Part shown: positions 43,970-54,488 of the stretch, piece after piece
Position numbering within the stretch: position 1 is the first letter of the stretch
Layout of the letters: every line of letters begins with the position of its first letter
Source: Penium margaritaceum
Lineage: Eukaryota; Streptophyta; Zygnematophyceae; Desmidiales; Peniaceae
Direction: 5' to 3'
DNA length: 54,488 nucleotides
Assembly (NCBI GenBank): GCA_023375785.1
Contig: SZWC01002382.1
Span: 9,389-63,876, forward strand
Program-made: the position numbers and the translations under genes
Notes under the pieces: model-generated
Told to the model about the DNA's origin: nothing
Database searches by the model: none
What the model saw: only the letters and a program-made list of their open reading frames with translations

Positions 43970-46620
43970 TCTAGCGGTCGCCCAGAATCTCCTCCACCTC
44001 AAACTCCTCTCATATTTCAACTTGGAAAGTAGGAGGTGGAGCTGTCCCGCCACCCTAGAAGGAGGTGTTAGGGTCGTGATAGGCATGACGCAGAGAGATG
44101 TGGAACAACATATGGATGGTGTAGTGAGCTGGCATCTTCAACTTGTAAGATACAACCGACCCCTTCTCTAGAATGTGGAACGGATCCACCCATCTCAGTT
44201 TAAGCTTTGGGCTCCTAACTTCCAGGAACTGCAGGTTGGCAGAATTAAGCACCACTTCATGATCCACTTGGAACTCCTCCGCAGATTGATGATTATCAGC
44301 CTGCTACTTTTCTTGCTTCTATGCCTCTAACAACCGTTGTTGCACCACGTCCCATGTGGTTGCAAACCTATCAACAATCTGCTGCACAGCCAAAAAGAGA
44401 TGTTGCTATAGAAAGGGCAGTTGGGCTTGTTGACTTGTGGCCATAGACCACCGCAAACGGTGACTTCCCTATTGATGCTGACACCGGTGATTTGTAAGAA
44501 AACTCTGCCAATCCAAGATTCTCTTCCCAACCCTCCATTTGGTGGGACCATGCTCCGCATCAATGTCTCCAAAGTCTGGTTCGTGCGCTCTATCTGCCCA
44601 TTGCTCTATGGGTGGAATTCCTAGCTTCCCCATGACATCCCTCCGGAACCGGAAAGTGAAGTGTGGATCGCGATCTGAGACCACCAACTACGACATTATG
44701 TACAGCTTGATGACGTGACTAAGGAGGAGTTGAGCTGTCCCAGTAGCCGTAATGCTCTTTGGACATGCGATGAAATCTGCCATCTAGAGGAACGGGCTCA
44801 CCACCACTAACACCATGTTGTTGCCCTATTGCATCACAGGCAACCCGCCAATTAAGTCAAGCGAGATGTCTGTCCATGGCCTCTCAAGTATAGGCAATGA
44901 TTGCAGCTCCCTAGGCGACTTGATCCTCCGCGTACTAATGCATTGGCACACATCACAACTACTCACAAACCTCGTGCAGTCATTCGTCATTAACTACCAC
45001 CAGTATTGGCGTTCTAAGGCTTTCAGCATTTTGTTGAAGCCAAAGTGACTCGAGCTGTGGGTGTCATGCACCTCCTCCGGTAGCATCTGCTTCCATGGTG
45101 CATAGTCCGGTACGACAATGATCTGCTCTTGCCCCCTTCACCAATACATTTCATCCTATGTGGCGTCTTTCAGTGTACCACTGTCCCTGCCATCGCCGTG
45201 CTTGATGAGGCTATGCATGACTAGAGATCCCATCAGCACATGGATGGCATTGAGAATCGATTCTAGCCTTTTTAACAAAGGATCTACCGGGTTCACCTTC
45301 CCAGGCTTCTACTTGATCTCGTAGTCAAAACTTCCTTCAAAGAACTCCATCCAACAAGTCTATAGGCGACTGAGGTTTGGCTGCATCTTCAGATACTTCA
45401 TGGTGTAATGATCCGTAAAGACCATGTAGTGCCGCAACTTGAGGTAACACCTCCAGAGCTTAAAGGCATGGATCACAGTCAACATCATTTTCTCGTGGAA
45501 TGCATAGTTCAGCTCCACACCTCGGAGCTTACAAAACGCATACGCTATCGGCTGCAGCCCCTTTCCATGATCCTTCATCAGCACTGCCCCAGTGGCAAAG
45601 TCACTTGCATCTGTCGCCATGATATACTCCTTGGCTGAACTCGGATGCACCAGACCCGGAGCATCACACATTGTAGACTTGGGCTCCTAGAAGCTCCTCT
45701 ACTCCTTCTTGCCCCAATCCCACTCCTGATAATTTTTTAGCAGCTGGGCAAGCAGCACACCTTTCTCTGCGTACCCACAAATGAACTTCCGATAGTAGTC
45801 ACCAAACCCCAGGAAAACCTAGATGTCCCGCACACACTTTGGTATCGGCTACTGCTTCACTGCTTCCACCGTATTTGAGTCCATGCAGAGATCCTTGTCG
45901 CTCACAATGTGCCCAAAGAACTCTACCTCCCTCTTCTCAAACAGTTTGAGTAGAGGGCTTTGCAGCCAAATTCTCACTCCAAAGAATGTCCAGCACATGC
46001 CGACAATATTGTTCATGCTCTTCCAGAGTTTTGGAGTAGATGAGGATGTTGTTGAGGAACACCACCACAAACTTGTCCAAGTGAGGGTGGAAGATCCTAT
46101 TCACGAGTGTCATGAATGCTGCAGGAGCGTTTGTCAACCCAAACGGCTACTCACAATGGCCGTACCCCATCTGAAACATCGTCTTCTCTACATCTTGCTT
46201 TGAAATCCGGATCTGATGAAATCCAGAATGCAAGTCAATCTTGCTAAATTACCGTGGTCCCCTCAGCTGGTCAAACAGCTCCTTGACCCTTGGTAGCAGA
46301 TTCTGGTTCTTGATTGTTACCTTGTTTAGTATGTGATAGTATACGCACATCTGCAGCTCACTTGTCTTCTTCTTCACAAAGAGGACCAGTGCAGCATACG
46401 GCAACATGGACGACCTGATGAACTCCTGCTCTGTTAGCTCCTCCAACTACTTGTTGAACTTACAGAGCTCATCGTCACTCTTGCAATATGCAGCACGCAC
46501 CATTGGAGTTGCTCCCAGAACTCACTCAATCTTGTGGTTGATGTCCCGCTTTGGCGGTAAACCATGTGGCACCTTAGCAGGAAACACATCATCATATTTT
46601 TCAAACATTTCCTCAATACC
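43845..46620 (-). pseudogene. element D pol: RT, RNase H, integrase, chromodomain
   Basis: RT N-terminus at 46249-46446 (FVKKKTSELQMCVYY, LFDQLRGPR). Palm at 45937-46137 with FLNNILIYS, so both catalytic Asp are Asn. GHIVSDKDLCMDSNTVEAV follows. RNase H at 45360-45671 (MATDASDFATGAVL, FTDHYTMKYLKMQPNL). The integrase zinc-binding region (HDTHSSSHFGFNK, CDVCQ) lies near 44940-45070, and DISLDLIGGLP and VVSDRDPHF follow. The C-terminus (LKLRWVDPFHI, LFHISLRHAYHDP) is at 44055-44267. A chromodomain relic at about 43845-44012 has EFEVEEILGDR and KHNSWELEASF with three internal TAGs. Many frameshifts and stops; dead. Confidence 0.87.
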
Positions 46621-46881
46621 CTTTGACAGCTCCGCTGTCGGTGGTTTTCACTGCTCTCCCTCCTCTTACTCTCCTTCTGCTCCCAACAGTTCCACCTCGT
46701 TGGCTGCTTCCTTTTGTCGCATCCACAAAAGGTTCACTTGGTCCCCCTTGCGCTGGCAGTGCTTCAGCTGCATGTAATTCAATTATGGCACCTTTCCTGC
46801 TGTGGAGTCCTTCTCCTCAGCCCACAACAACAAAAAAATCTTCTCACCAGATTTACTTACTTTCACCTAAGGGCACACCCA

Positions 46882-47535
46882 TTACACAGCACACCGGTGC
46901 AGCCAGTCACGTCCCAACATGGCATCGTAAGCATCCATCAGGTATGTGCGGAAGCTCACCTCGCACGACAGCTTGCCCACGTGGACCCCTAAAGGTTTCA
47001 AAGCCAATCCACACTCCAGATCGCCTTGCACCAACTTGCCCTTCATTGGCCCAGGTTGCCGTGTAAGCCTCAACCTTTCTGCAAGCTCTTCACTAAAAAA
47101 TGAGTGCGTCGTACCAAAATCAAGTAAAGCTTTCACCTGCCAACGAGTCTGGCGCCTCTCTCCATGCGCAAAACCAACTGATGAAATTTCAGATTTCAGG
47201 AGGATTCTTGGAAGGCTCCCGTTCTCTTCGCCCCGCAACATTACACTTGGCAGCTCCCTATTTGGCGAAGGACTCTCAGGACTGGTGTTTGCTGATGCGG
47301 ACAAAGCTTTCCCTACAGTTGGCCGTACGCGGCTCACTGTTGGTTGATGCTTTCCTACTACTTCTTCTTGCAGTCCATCTTGTGGTGCCCAGACTTTCCA
47401 CAGATCCAACAATTCCCACCAAGCAACTTGCTCTGTTATTAGCCTCCTTGCACACTTTACTTCTACAGTGTCGGATGTGAATGCGAAGGAGACCGCTCGT
47501 CTCTTCTTTGAGGGTGGCATGAAGTACCGTGGCTT
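46882..47535 (-). pseudogene. element D zinc knuckle and protease
   Basis: A frame at 46882-47520 encodes ALLDFGTTHSFFSEEL (DSGATHS in the family, here DFGTT) and, about 80 residues later, YDAMLGRDWLH, the normal retropepsin layout. The knuckle CWICGKSGHHKMDC is intact but lies in another frame near 47350-47410, so an indel separates it from the protease. The linker to RT (46621-46881) has no motif. Confidence 0.83.
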
Positions 47536-47542
47536 GAAGTTG

Positions 47543-47776
47543 CGTATTATCTCTCATCAAGATAGAAATACTACTAGACAATTCTAATGAAATATACATG
47601 AGTAATTTGGCAGCGAGTCAAAAAATTTGACAGCACTTCACCCTCAAACTGATGGAAAAACAAAGCGCATGAATCCCTCCCTCAAACAAATGCCTTTCAT
47701 GTATGTGGACCTTTTCATGGATGACTGGGAAAAATTCCTTCCACCAGTAAAGCTTGCAGTGAATAAAACTTGGTGA
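47543..47776 (+). pseudogene. antisense gypsy integrase fragment
   Basis: The + strand reads a degraded integrase core: HQDRNT near 47555, then SKNLTALHPQTDGKTKRMN and DDWEKFLPPVKLAVNK (open from 47633 to the TGA at 47774-47776). The second catalytic Asp region is altered (S-H-Q-D) and three stops precede the open part. The final catalytic Glu (usually QTE) is Lys. It runs opposite to elements D and E, between which it lies. Confidence 0.8.
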
Positions 47777-47800
47777 ACGAGTCCTTTGGACTCGTTCACC
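47772..47800. other. 13-base perfect hairpin at an element junction
   Basis: GGTGAACGAGTCC, loop TTT, then its complement. It lies exactly where the integrase fragment stops and the solo LTR begins. Confidence 0.85.
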
Positions 47801-48337
47801 GAGTAACTGCCCAGGGCATGCTGATGTAAGGAGTGGAGGTGACGCAACATGAAGGCTTACAATCCTTCCGTCCCGCACAAGTGGTCACCTTCATCACGCT
47901 AGCATAGCCCCTCTCCATCACTCTAGCAATCTCTCTGGAGGCCTTCTGTTACTAGCACCTTTCAGACCTACGTTTTCCCTCAGTCTTCTTTGTAGGTAAA
48001 AATTGCAACTGTGACTGGAACCTAGATTAGGCCTCGACAGAGATGCTGACCTGTTTTATGCTTGCGTGTCCCGGGCAGGGTGCGGACTAGTCAGCCCTTT
48101 TCCAGAGCACGAGGGCAATTTTCCCCTCTCTCCTTGTTTTCGTGCCAACGAGCTTTGCTTGCCGGCCAGCCGGGTGTATATCAACTAGCAAGACTCACCT
48201 GACCAAGCTCTTACCTGTCTTGGTCATGGCATTGTGTTTTACTTTGTTGTTTTTCATGGCCGCCGTCACTAACCCGGCCCTAGCGTAGGCTATACTCAAC
48301 GAAATCTTGCCATAAAAGATGCATTGGATTCATCTCA
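47801..48337 (+). repeat. diverged solo LTR related to element C
   Basis: Shares with the element C LTRs, in order: CAGGGCATGCT, the GAGCTTTGCTTGCCGGCC block (GAGCTCCGCTTGCCGGCC in C), AGCAAGACTCACC, and the end GCATTGG...CATCTCA. The length of about 540-550 bp matches 552 bp. No internal copia sequence adjoins it. Its right edge abuts element E RNase H sequence. Confidence 0.7.
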
Positions 48338-48345
48338 CTCATCTC

Positions 48346-49530
48346 ACTATCGTCTTGATAGGCTTGGTTGAGTTTTGAAAAACGCCGATGGGTTGTGGTT
48401 GTTCATGACCATCTCATCACCCTGAGAGCCTTAGAGATAGAAATCCCACATCTTGAAAGCATGTAGCACCACAAGGAGCTCTTGTTCCCGAGTCGTGTTC
48501 TGTGTCTCTGCGTCTCCTCTTACTCTCATACGTGACTGGTTACCATTTTGCGTGAGGACTGCTCCAAGTCCCACTAGCAAGGCATCACATCGCACCTTCC
48601 ACAGTTTCAATGGCATCGGTAGAGCTAAGATGGGCGCTATGGATAGAAGCCTTTCAGTTTGTCAATGTGTTCTCAATGTCGGATTTCCATTCCCAATGCA
48701 CGTCCTTTCACGTGAGCATGGTTAGAAAAACTACCAAGGTTGAATTCCTTTTTATAAAGCATGAAAATCAGTTTGCACGGCTGAGGAGAGACCAATTCTT
48801 TCCATCTTTCTCTAGGCACGGCCAATCCACTACGGCTTGGATAGTTTGTGGGTGGACACTTATACTGTCCTTGCCGACTATGTGTCTGAGGTGTTTGAGC
48901 TTATTTAGTGCAATCTTGTTCTTGCTCACTTTTGCATAGAATTTTGTTCTTGAAGGATAACAAGGATTTTGCATAGATGTTCAATTTGCTCCTCCATTGA
49001 TTAGAAAAAACCAGGATATCGTCCAGGTAAACAAAGAAAAACTTGCTGAGTTGCTTGGTGAATGTTTGGCTCCTTTCCCCTTGAATGGTTGCTGGGGCAT
49101 TTGTCAGCCCAAAGTACAAAACACAGATTTGATTGTGTCCCATGTGTTTTCAAAACACTATCTTTGGCACATCATGTTTTGTGATGTGGGTTTGATGGTA
49201 CCCATCAGACAAATCCAAGGAAAAAAAAATGTTTTTCCTTAAATGTAGTCAAATAGGCCTTCAATCCACGGTAAGGTGAACAGAATTTTCATCGTTAGCC
49301 TGTTCAACACTCCTTAGTCTAAGAACATGCATAGAATAGCGTGCTTTTTGTTCATGAAAGGGATCGACGCACCGTACCGCAAGCTACTTGAATCGATCCA
49401 CCCATTTGCAAGGTAATTTTTTATTTTGATTTTGATCTCTCGCCTTCCCGCCGGACTTAGGTGAAACATGGAATGAACAAAGGAGTTGTCTCTGGTTGTA
49501 GTAGAACAGTTTGGCCCATGTTCCATTCTA
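48346..49530 (-). pseudogene. Ty3/gypsy relic (element E): RT and RNase H
   Basis: RT N-terminal part at 49314-49526 (NYLANGWIDSSSLRYGAS, FMNKKHAILCMFLD). Palm at 48901-49143 ([22 protein letters not shown]), with the catalytic YLDD kept. LKHLRHIVGKDSISVHPQ follows. RNase H at 48346-48616 (GAVLTQNGNQ, TTREQELLVVLHAFKMWDFYL, FFKTQPSLSRR). It is cut at 48345 next to the solo LTR. Frames are broken between motifs. No integrase of this element remains in the window. Confidence 0.85.
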
Positions 49531-51430
49531 AAGGAAGCCCAATCAGTAGGTCTTAGAATACATCTGAGAGCTCCGTCAATGGAGATGTGATCTCTTGTGG
49601 CATGTCTATCCTCACGTCATCCTCCACTTTCTATAGCTAAGAAAACAACCGTGAACAATCCTGTCAAATTCATCTCTTGACCCGCATCACAGACAAGGTG
49701 GCATAGACTTTTTTTCAGGTCTGTGACAATTCCGTGCTTGGAATCAATGTAGAATGACGCCATCCCTTTCAAAGAATCAAGCATTTTTATTAAAAGAAAA
49801 CAAAATCATTGTTTTTGTGGAGCCAAGGATCACCTAGCACCACGTCAAATGGGTGAAGAAGATTTAGTACCTTCATTATGACACTCCGTGTGTTCCCTTA
49901 AATGCAAAACTTTGCATTCAGGAGAACACAGTTATCACGGGTACTATACAGTTGTCAGCAATGACAAACATGCCATTCTTTGGCTCATTCTTCAGGCCCA
50001 CCTATGAGTTAAATCCAAGGCTAACAATGAAGTCATCTCCACCAGTATCAGCCAGCACGTTTGCGGGATTACGAGCTAGGTGTCCTTTGAATTTCATCGT
50101 AGTGTTGCCTCTGCTCTTCTAAGTAAACAGGCTTGATGACGGCAAGCCAAGTTTGTGATAAACGTGGAATCAATACGGCAGGCACCACAACTCCCACGAT
50201 TGACCCACTTGGATCCACATCTTGTGGCTACGCGTGAATGTAACTGGCACCTTCTAGTACTTCAATTTGACGGGATTGAAATCGTCAACTAAAGGTACAT
50301 CAAACGTGATTGAGCCCATGACCTTAAAGACGTTGCCTTCAACCACTACATGACACAACTCTTGCATAGTGATTGGTGTCTCCACCACTAGAAATGTTCA
50401 ATCATGCCTCTCATCCGGAGATGTAATGTTTAGTGGGCAGTATTGGTCAGCAAGTGTATGACGAGGTTAAACAAGAGGGGAGAAAACAATGGAGAATTTT
50501 GAACTTGTCAGAAATTTCAATTGTTTGACATCCTCATCTAAAAACATGAACTCACACTTGTCATCCTGTTTTATCCCTAAGTGGTCCACACAAAATTCAT
50601 TCAAGGATGGGAAAAACCCGCACCGTGACCGTATCTGTTTCAACTGCTGGGCCTATTGGCGCGGCCATGGCCTTGACCACAGCCCTGGCTGCTGCCTCCT
50701 ATGGTACCATCCCCACGAGGTGCTGCAACTACGGCAAACACCGTGACCTCTTGGCCACCACCTGTAGCCTCAGGGGACTACACCCTAATGTGGCCAGGCT
50801 GTAGACAATTGTGGTAAAGGCCCTCGTGGAAGGTCATGTTGCGACACTCACGTGCTACCTACAGCTGATCATTGTCGTAGCCATGCGTGTAGTTGGGGGC
50901 CTTGTGCCCCCAAATCGTCTTCACAAGGGTGCCCACTGGCTACCTGCCCTCATCTTTACTCACTGCCTAGCTGCACCTCTAGCCCCCACAGCGTCCATCC
51001 GTATGACATGGCTTTGTTGTGCATGTGCGTTTTGCCGTGTATCTAAGTAGTGATTTGGGTTTGCCAAACACACTTCACTCGTGTAGTCCCGCAATGCCCT
51101 CTAGGTCATCCAAGCCTGGTCCGTTGCCTTCGTGATGGTCTTTTCCTTCAGCTTCTTGCTAACGAGGCCATAGCACAAGTACTCTAGTAGTTAGCACCCT
51201 GAACACTTGAACGTCTGGGTTACATTGCTCTTCCTGAAGCTGTTAGATTTCTTCCCAAGCGCGGTACAGTCACTCAAGTACGTCACGAACGAGCTACATA
51301 GCTGCTTGAATTTCTTGATCTTGTGGAAGGCGCATTTTGCCACTTGGCGTTGGGTACAATTCTTGCACATGATAGTGCAAAAAGCTTCCCAAGGCATGAG
51401 CTGACAATCCAAGTGTGGTTGCAATGTACT
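49531..51430 (-). pseudogene. element E gag, zinc knuckle and protease
   Basis: Protease: VLADTGGDDFIVS at about 50025-50065 (DTG triad intact) and FDVVLGDPWLHKNND at about 49805-49852, about 70 residues apart as expected. A gag-like segment at 51080-51430 has IKKFKQLCSSFVTYL and a following helix-rich stretch. A zinc-knuckle relic near 50780-50830 reads HNCLQPGHIRV with two Cys lost. Stops are frequent. Assigned to element E by orientation and position. Confidence 0.65.
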
Positions 51431-52361
51431 CCACTCCTCAACTACATACTTGAAGAGCTTGCCTTCAATTTGGGTTATGGCAAGGACGCCCCACTGAACG
51501 AGTGGAGTCTTGTATACATGTCAAACTTGCTCCATACAAGTCAACCAATTGGTCAGTTTCAAACCCTTCTACAGTGTGGAGGAAGAACGTGTTTATGACC
51601 AGCCTTGATGTTGTTGAGGTAGGCAAATCCTCGTTGCCACTAGCGATGCCATCAACACTTGCAGCGCGCTATGATCACTATTGCATCCGGACCTGAGTCA
51701 ATAATTATAATGCCTTTTCAAGGTGTTTGCATTGGCGGGCTGGCTCATAAACAGCCAGATGCTGCATTTGGTGGTCATGATTGAGATCTGTGATGCTCTG
51801 CTTGATGTGGGCCAAAAGGTTGGAAAATGAAAACTTCACCTCTGATGTTGTTAAAGCATTGGCGATAACCTGGAGTGCCTCGTGTTTTCCTTGTACCGTT
51901 ACCCAGAGGAAGAGGGTATGATTTGGGTAAACATCTCAGAGGAGTCCCACCTTCCAGAGGAAGCTATCATCAGCAACAACGCTCAAGTGGACATGGATGT
52001 ACCCCATCGCAAACTCATCGTAAGAAGGGGTTCAATTCCGACTCCTCTGGGTGGTTTTGCACTTCCAACGTTGGTACAGATCGTGAGTCATCCCACTATC
52101 TTGGATGCCTGCTCAGAAAGCCTTGGATGGTCGTTGTGAATTTCCTTTGTAGTGACATCACCTGGCTTGTGCTTGCAAGAACCCATCGCATGAATGCTTT
52201 TGATGCCTTTGCTTCTATCGGCAACCTTGCTGCTGTCCGCAGCTTTGTGCGACCCGGTGGGCGCCTTGTCCCTCTTGAGCAATCTGCTTGATTTTTCCAC
52301 ACGACGATGGGGATGATTGCAATCCTCTTTGCATTTGCTACCATGAAAAACATGCTCTTTG
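51431..52361. other. no gene recognised
   Basis: Frames on both strands up to about 138 codons, none with a recognisable motif. It may be the decayed start of element E or flanking sequence of element F. Confidence 0.4.
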
Positions 52362-53014
52362 TGTTAGCTACTGAGCTAACCACCTCCGGCAGAGAAGCCG
52401 CAAAACCAAAAAGCTCACAAAGGTTCTTACACCTTCTTCCTTTACAGGTATGTGTCATGCACCCCAAACTTAATCAGGCATGCACTTCACCTTCAAGAGT
52501 ACTAACGCCTTAGCATTACATCTCAAGAAGAGCTCAAGTCGTCAATACGCAAGAGAGCATCAAGCAAGGGTTGATTGATCAGCATGCCAGACAAGTCCTT
52601 TTATAGCTGTCTGTCCAGTCCTAGAACTCAAAAGCACATTCCTGGGAAGTGGCCTGAACCAGCCACGTCACCAATAGACTTGCACTGTGAGCTTGACACA
52701 TAAGCATCCAAGTGTCAAGGTGACAGACCAACCATGTAGCGTCCAAGAAGCTACGGAATTTCTTTCTTGGAAGCTTCCACAACAAACAAGATATGCATGG
52801 GGCTAGGATCGAACTCATCACCTCTCACTTGGCCAAATCAACAAAACGGCCAGGGCAACCACTCACCCACATGGTGTACTCACAAGTCATATCTCACAAG
52901 AGACAGAGCATAGTTGAGTCACACTACAAGGGATCTAGGGGTCATACCTCCACAAGGGGCAGAGCATTCCTAATCCGTCTTACAACACTGAACAAGGGGC
53001 AGAAACATTTAACA
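52362..53014 (-). repeat. 3' LTR of element F, inner end approximate
   Basis: The start at 53014 is fixed by the polypurine tract. The far end is uncertain: TGTTA at 52362 would give a TGTTA/TAACA pair but a length of 653 bp, longer than the copia-1 LTR. A TATA-like TATAAAA is present on the - strand at 52599-52605. Confidence 0.5.
52806..52852 (-). other. tRNA-like A/B box segment in the element F LTR
   Basis: On the - strand a B box-like GAGTTCGATCC (52806-52816) is preceded by TTGTTGATTTGGCC. It corresponds in place and partly in sequence to the tRNA-like segment of the copia-1 LTR, but with about seven bases missing from the middle. Confidence 0.45.
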
Positions 53015-53049
53015 AATCTCTCCCTTGCACCTTCCGTCAGTGACCATCA

Positions 53050-54488
53050 TCATTCATCATCACTTGCGTTGACCACGCCGATACCTTGCCTGCCCGCCTG
53101 GTGGAGATCCTTGTCCAGTGGCTTTGTAAGCATGTCAGCCCGGTTGAGCTTGGTACCGACATACTCGAGCTCCAATGTCTGCTTGTAGACCAAGTCTCGA
53201 GCATAGTGGTAGCGGATCTCGATGTGCTTTGTGCGCCTCGACAGGACGGGGTTCTTCGACATGTCAATGGCGCTCATGTTGTCAATCTTGATGACCGTCG
53301 CCGTTGCTTGTGGTGCCTTCATCTCAGATAGCAAGCTTCGTAGCCACTGCATCTCTTTACACACCTCAGCCAAGGCGATGTACTCAGCTTCAGCTGTTGA
53401 CAGAGAGACACATTCTTGCTTGCGACTTGCCCAACTGACTGCACCTCCATTCAACATACACACAAAGCCGGAGGTAGATTTTCTGTCATCAATATTCCCT
53501 CCCCAATCAGCATCAGTGTAGCACATGAGACGGAGTGATGCGGATCCAGCAATGCCTCCAAACTGGAGGCCTACGTGGCGCGTCNTCAGCTGCCCCTTGA
53601 GATCGTCTAGCAGCTGCGTTGAAGAGGAGCATAGAATCAGGTCATCAACGTACAAGGCGACCAACATTGTCCCTTTGTCACTCTCATGCACGTACATGCT
53701 GGGATCATTGTCGCAGTGCATGAAGGACTCCTTGGCCATGAACGTGTCCATCTCCTGGTACCAAAGTCTTGGCACTTGTTTTAGCCCATAGAGTGCCTTC
53801 ACCAATCTGCACACCTTGCCCTCAGGAGCATCAACTCCCTCCGGAACCTCCATCAATACCTCCTTGTCAAGTTTGTCGTAAAGGAAAGGCTGTCTTGACA
53901 TCCATCTGGTGGACCTCCATGTTCTCGGCAGCAGCAATGGCGAGCATGGACCGGATGGAGGCAAACATCACAACTGGAGCAAAGGTCTCATCGTACTCTG
54001 CGCTAGGCCGTTGGGAGAACCCCTTTGCTACCACCCGTGCCTTGTACTTGTCTATCTTGCCATCTTGTTTCCTTTTCACTTTCAGCACCCACTTGGACCC
54101 CACAACGTGAGCCCCGGCAGGTCTGTCCACCAGCACCCATGTCCTATTCTCTTCAATGGAGCTGAGTTCACTGCGAATAGCTTCGTCCTACTCTGCTTTA
54201 TCAGGCGGAGTGAGTGCCTCTGCAACAGACGTTGGCTCCTCTTGAACCAAGAATGAATAGTTGAAGCCTATCCATTCACCCCTATCTGCGTCGTAATGCT
54301 GCCGAGGTACTTTGAGGCGTGAACTGCTCCTTGAACCTGCTGGCTGGTACTGTTGATGCGGAGGTTGGAGGTCTGGTTCGTCGTTGATGATGGGAGGGGC
54401 ATCCTCCTCATGTTCCGGAGGATCGGATACGTCGGAATCAGAGTCTGACTCCTGCGAGTCATCTTCATGAGCTCCTCTCCCTGTTGCA
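53050..54488 (-). pseudogene. element F pol (RT and RNase H), frameshifted and deleted
   Basis: RT motifs GSKWVLKVKRKQDGKIDKYK and MDVKTAF (53867-54136), then a one-base shift and LDKEVLMEVPEGV, ALYGLKQVPRLWYQEMD, YVDDLILCSSS in the next frame. After LLDDLKGQL an n at 53584 joins directly to TRHVGLQFGG, losing about 130 residues relative to copia-1. RNase H (CYTDADWGG, STAEAEYIALAE) and the tail RADMLTKPLDKDLHQ follow, ending with a stop at 53050. The region upstream of 54140 is an acidic linker in another frame. Confidence 0.9.

Larger units (their letters stand above)
43743..47535 (-). mobile_element. Ty3/gypsy chromovirus relic (element D)
   Basis: On the - strand: zinc knuckle, protease, RT, RNase H, integrase, chromodomain, in that order. 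It stops at about 47535, where an integrase scrap in the opposite orientation begins, so most of gag and the 5' LTR are missing. No LTR pair was found. Confidence 0.85.
52362..54488 (-). mobile_element. Ty1/copia element F (same lineage as copia-1), cut by window edge
   Basis: On the - strand: RT, RNase H, a polypurine tract nearly identical to that of copia-1 (GTGCAAGGGAGAGATTTG), then an LTR beginning TGTTAAATG. Pol motifs are nearly the same as in copia-1. The element runs off the right edge. Confidence 0.85.

Overview
This 54.5 kb window looks like nuclear DNA from a plant-type eukaryote (land plant or streptophyte alga). It consists almost entirely of transposable elements and simple repeats, and I found no host gene that I can support. 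The evidence for a plant-type genome is the plant-like Ty1/copia and chromodomain-bearing Ty3/gypsy elements, LTR primer sites matching initiator tRNA-Met, and nonsense changes that fit C-to-T decay of methylated DNA. A large-genome charophyte such as Chara would fit, but that is a guess. Assembly gaps or ambiguous bases occur at 29801-29824, 43742 and 53584.

Layout. 1-2817: 3' part of a copia element on the + strand. 2944-6383: Q/A/P-rich decayed reading frame with one C2H2 finger, possibly the 5' half of a LINE. 6371-9695: purine-strand heptamer satellite (GAGATGA-type), including an inverted portion and a duplicated flanking unit. 9696-24450: a complete 14.8 kb LTR retrotransposon (element A) inserted in that satellite, which resumes at 24451. 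24786-25230: CAG-type repeats. 25231-27638: unresolved AT-rich sequence. 27639-40064: a chromovirus (element B, - strand) with matching LTRs, split in its integrase by a complete copia element (element C, 29304-35662, + strand, 5-bp target duplication CGTGT). 40065-43514: minisatellite, a fold-back (MITE-like) element and a second gag-protease relic of the element B family. 43743-47535: second chromovirus relic (element D, - strand). 47543-48337: antisense integrase scrap and a solo LTR related to element C. 48346-51430: third gypsy relic (element E, - strand). 52362-54488: copia element F (- strand), the same lineage as the one at 1-2817, cut by the window edge.

Element A is the most unusual object. 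ORF1 carries gag, retropepsin, RT, RNase H and then a second retropepsin-like module. A separate frame (ORF2) carries a Pro/Ala-rich leader, an unrecognised helical domain, a coiled coil, the integrase, and at least four tandem C4HC3 (PHD-like) zinc fingers. The two frames hold 19 in-frame stops but only one clear frameshift, and nearly all the stops sit where Gln or Arg codons fit. All other coding elements are visibly dead. Nothing here is prokaryotic: no operons, CRISPR or ribosome binding sites.
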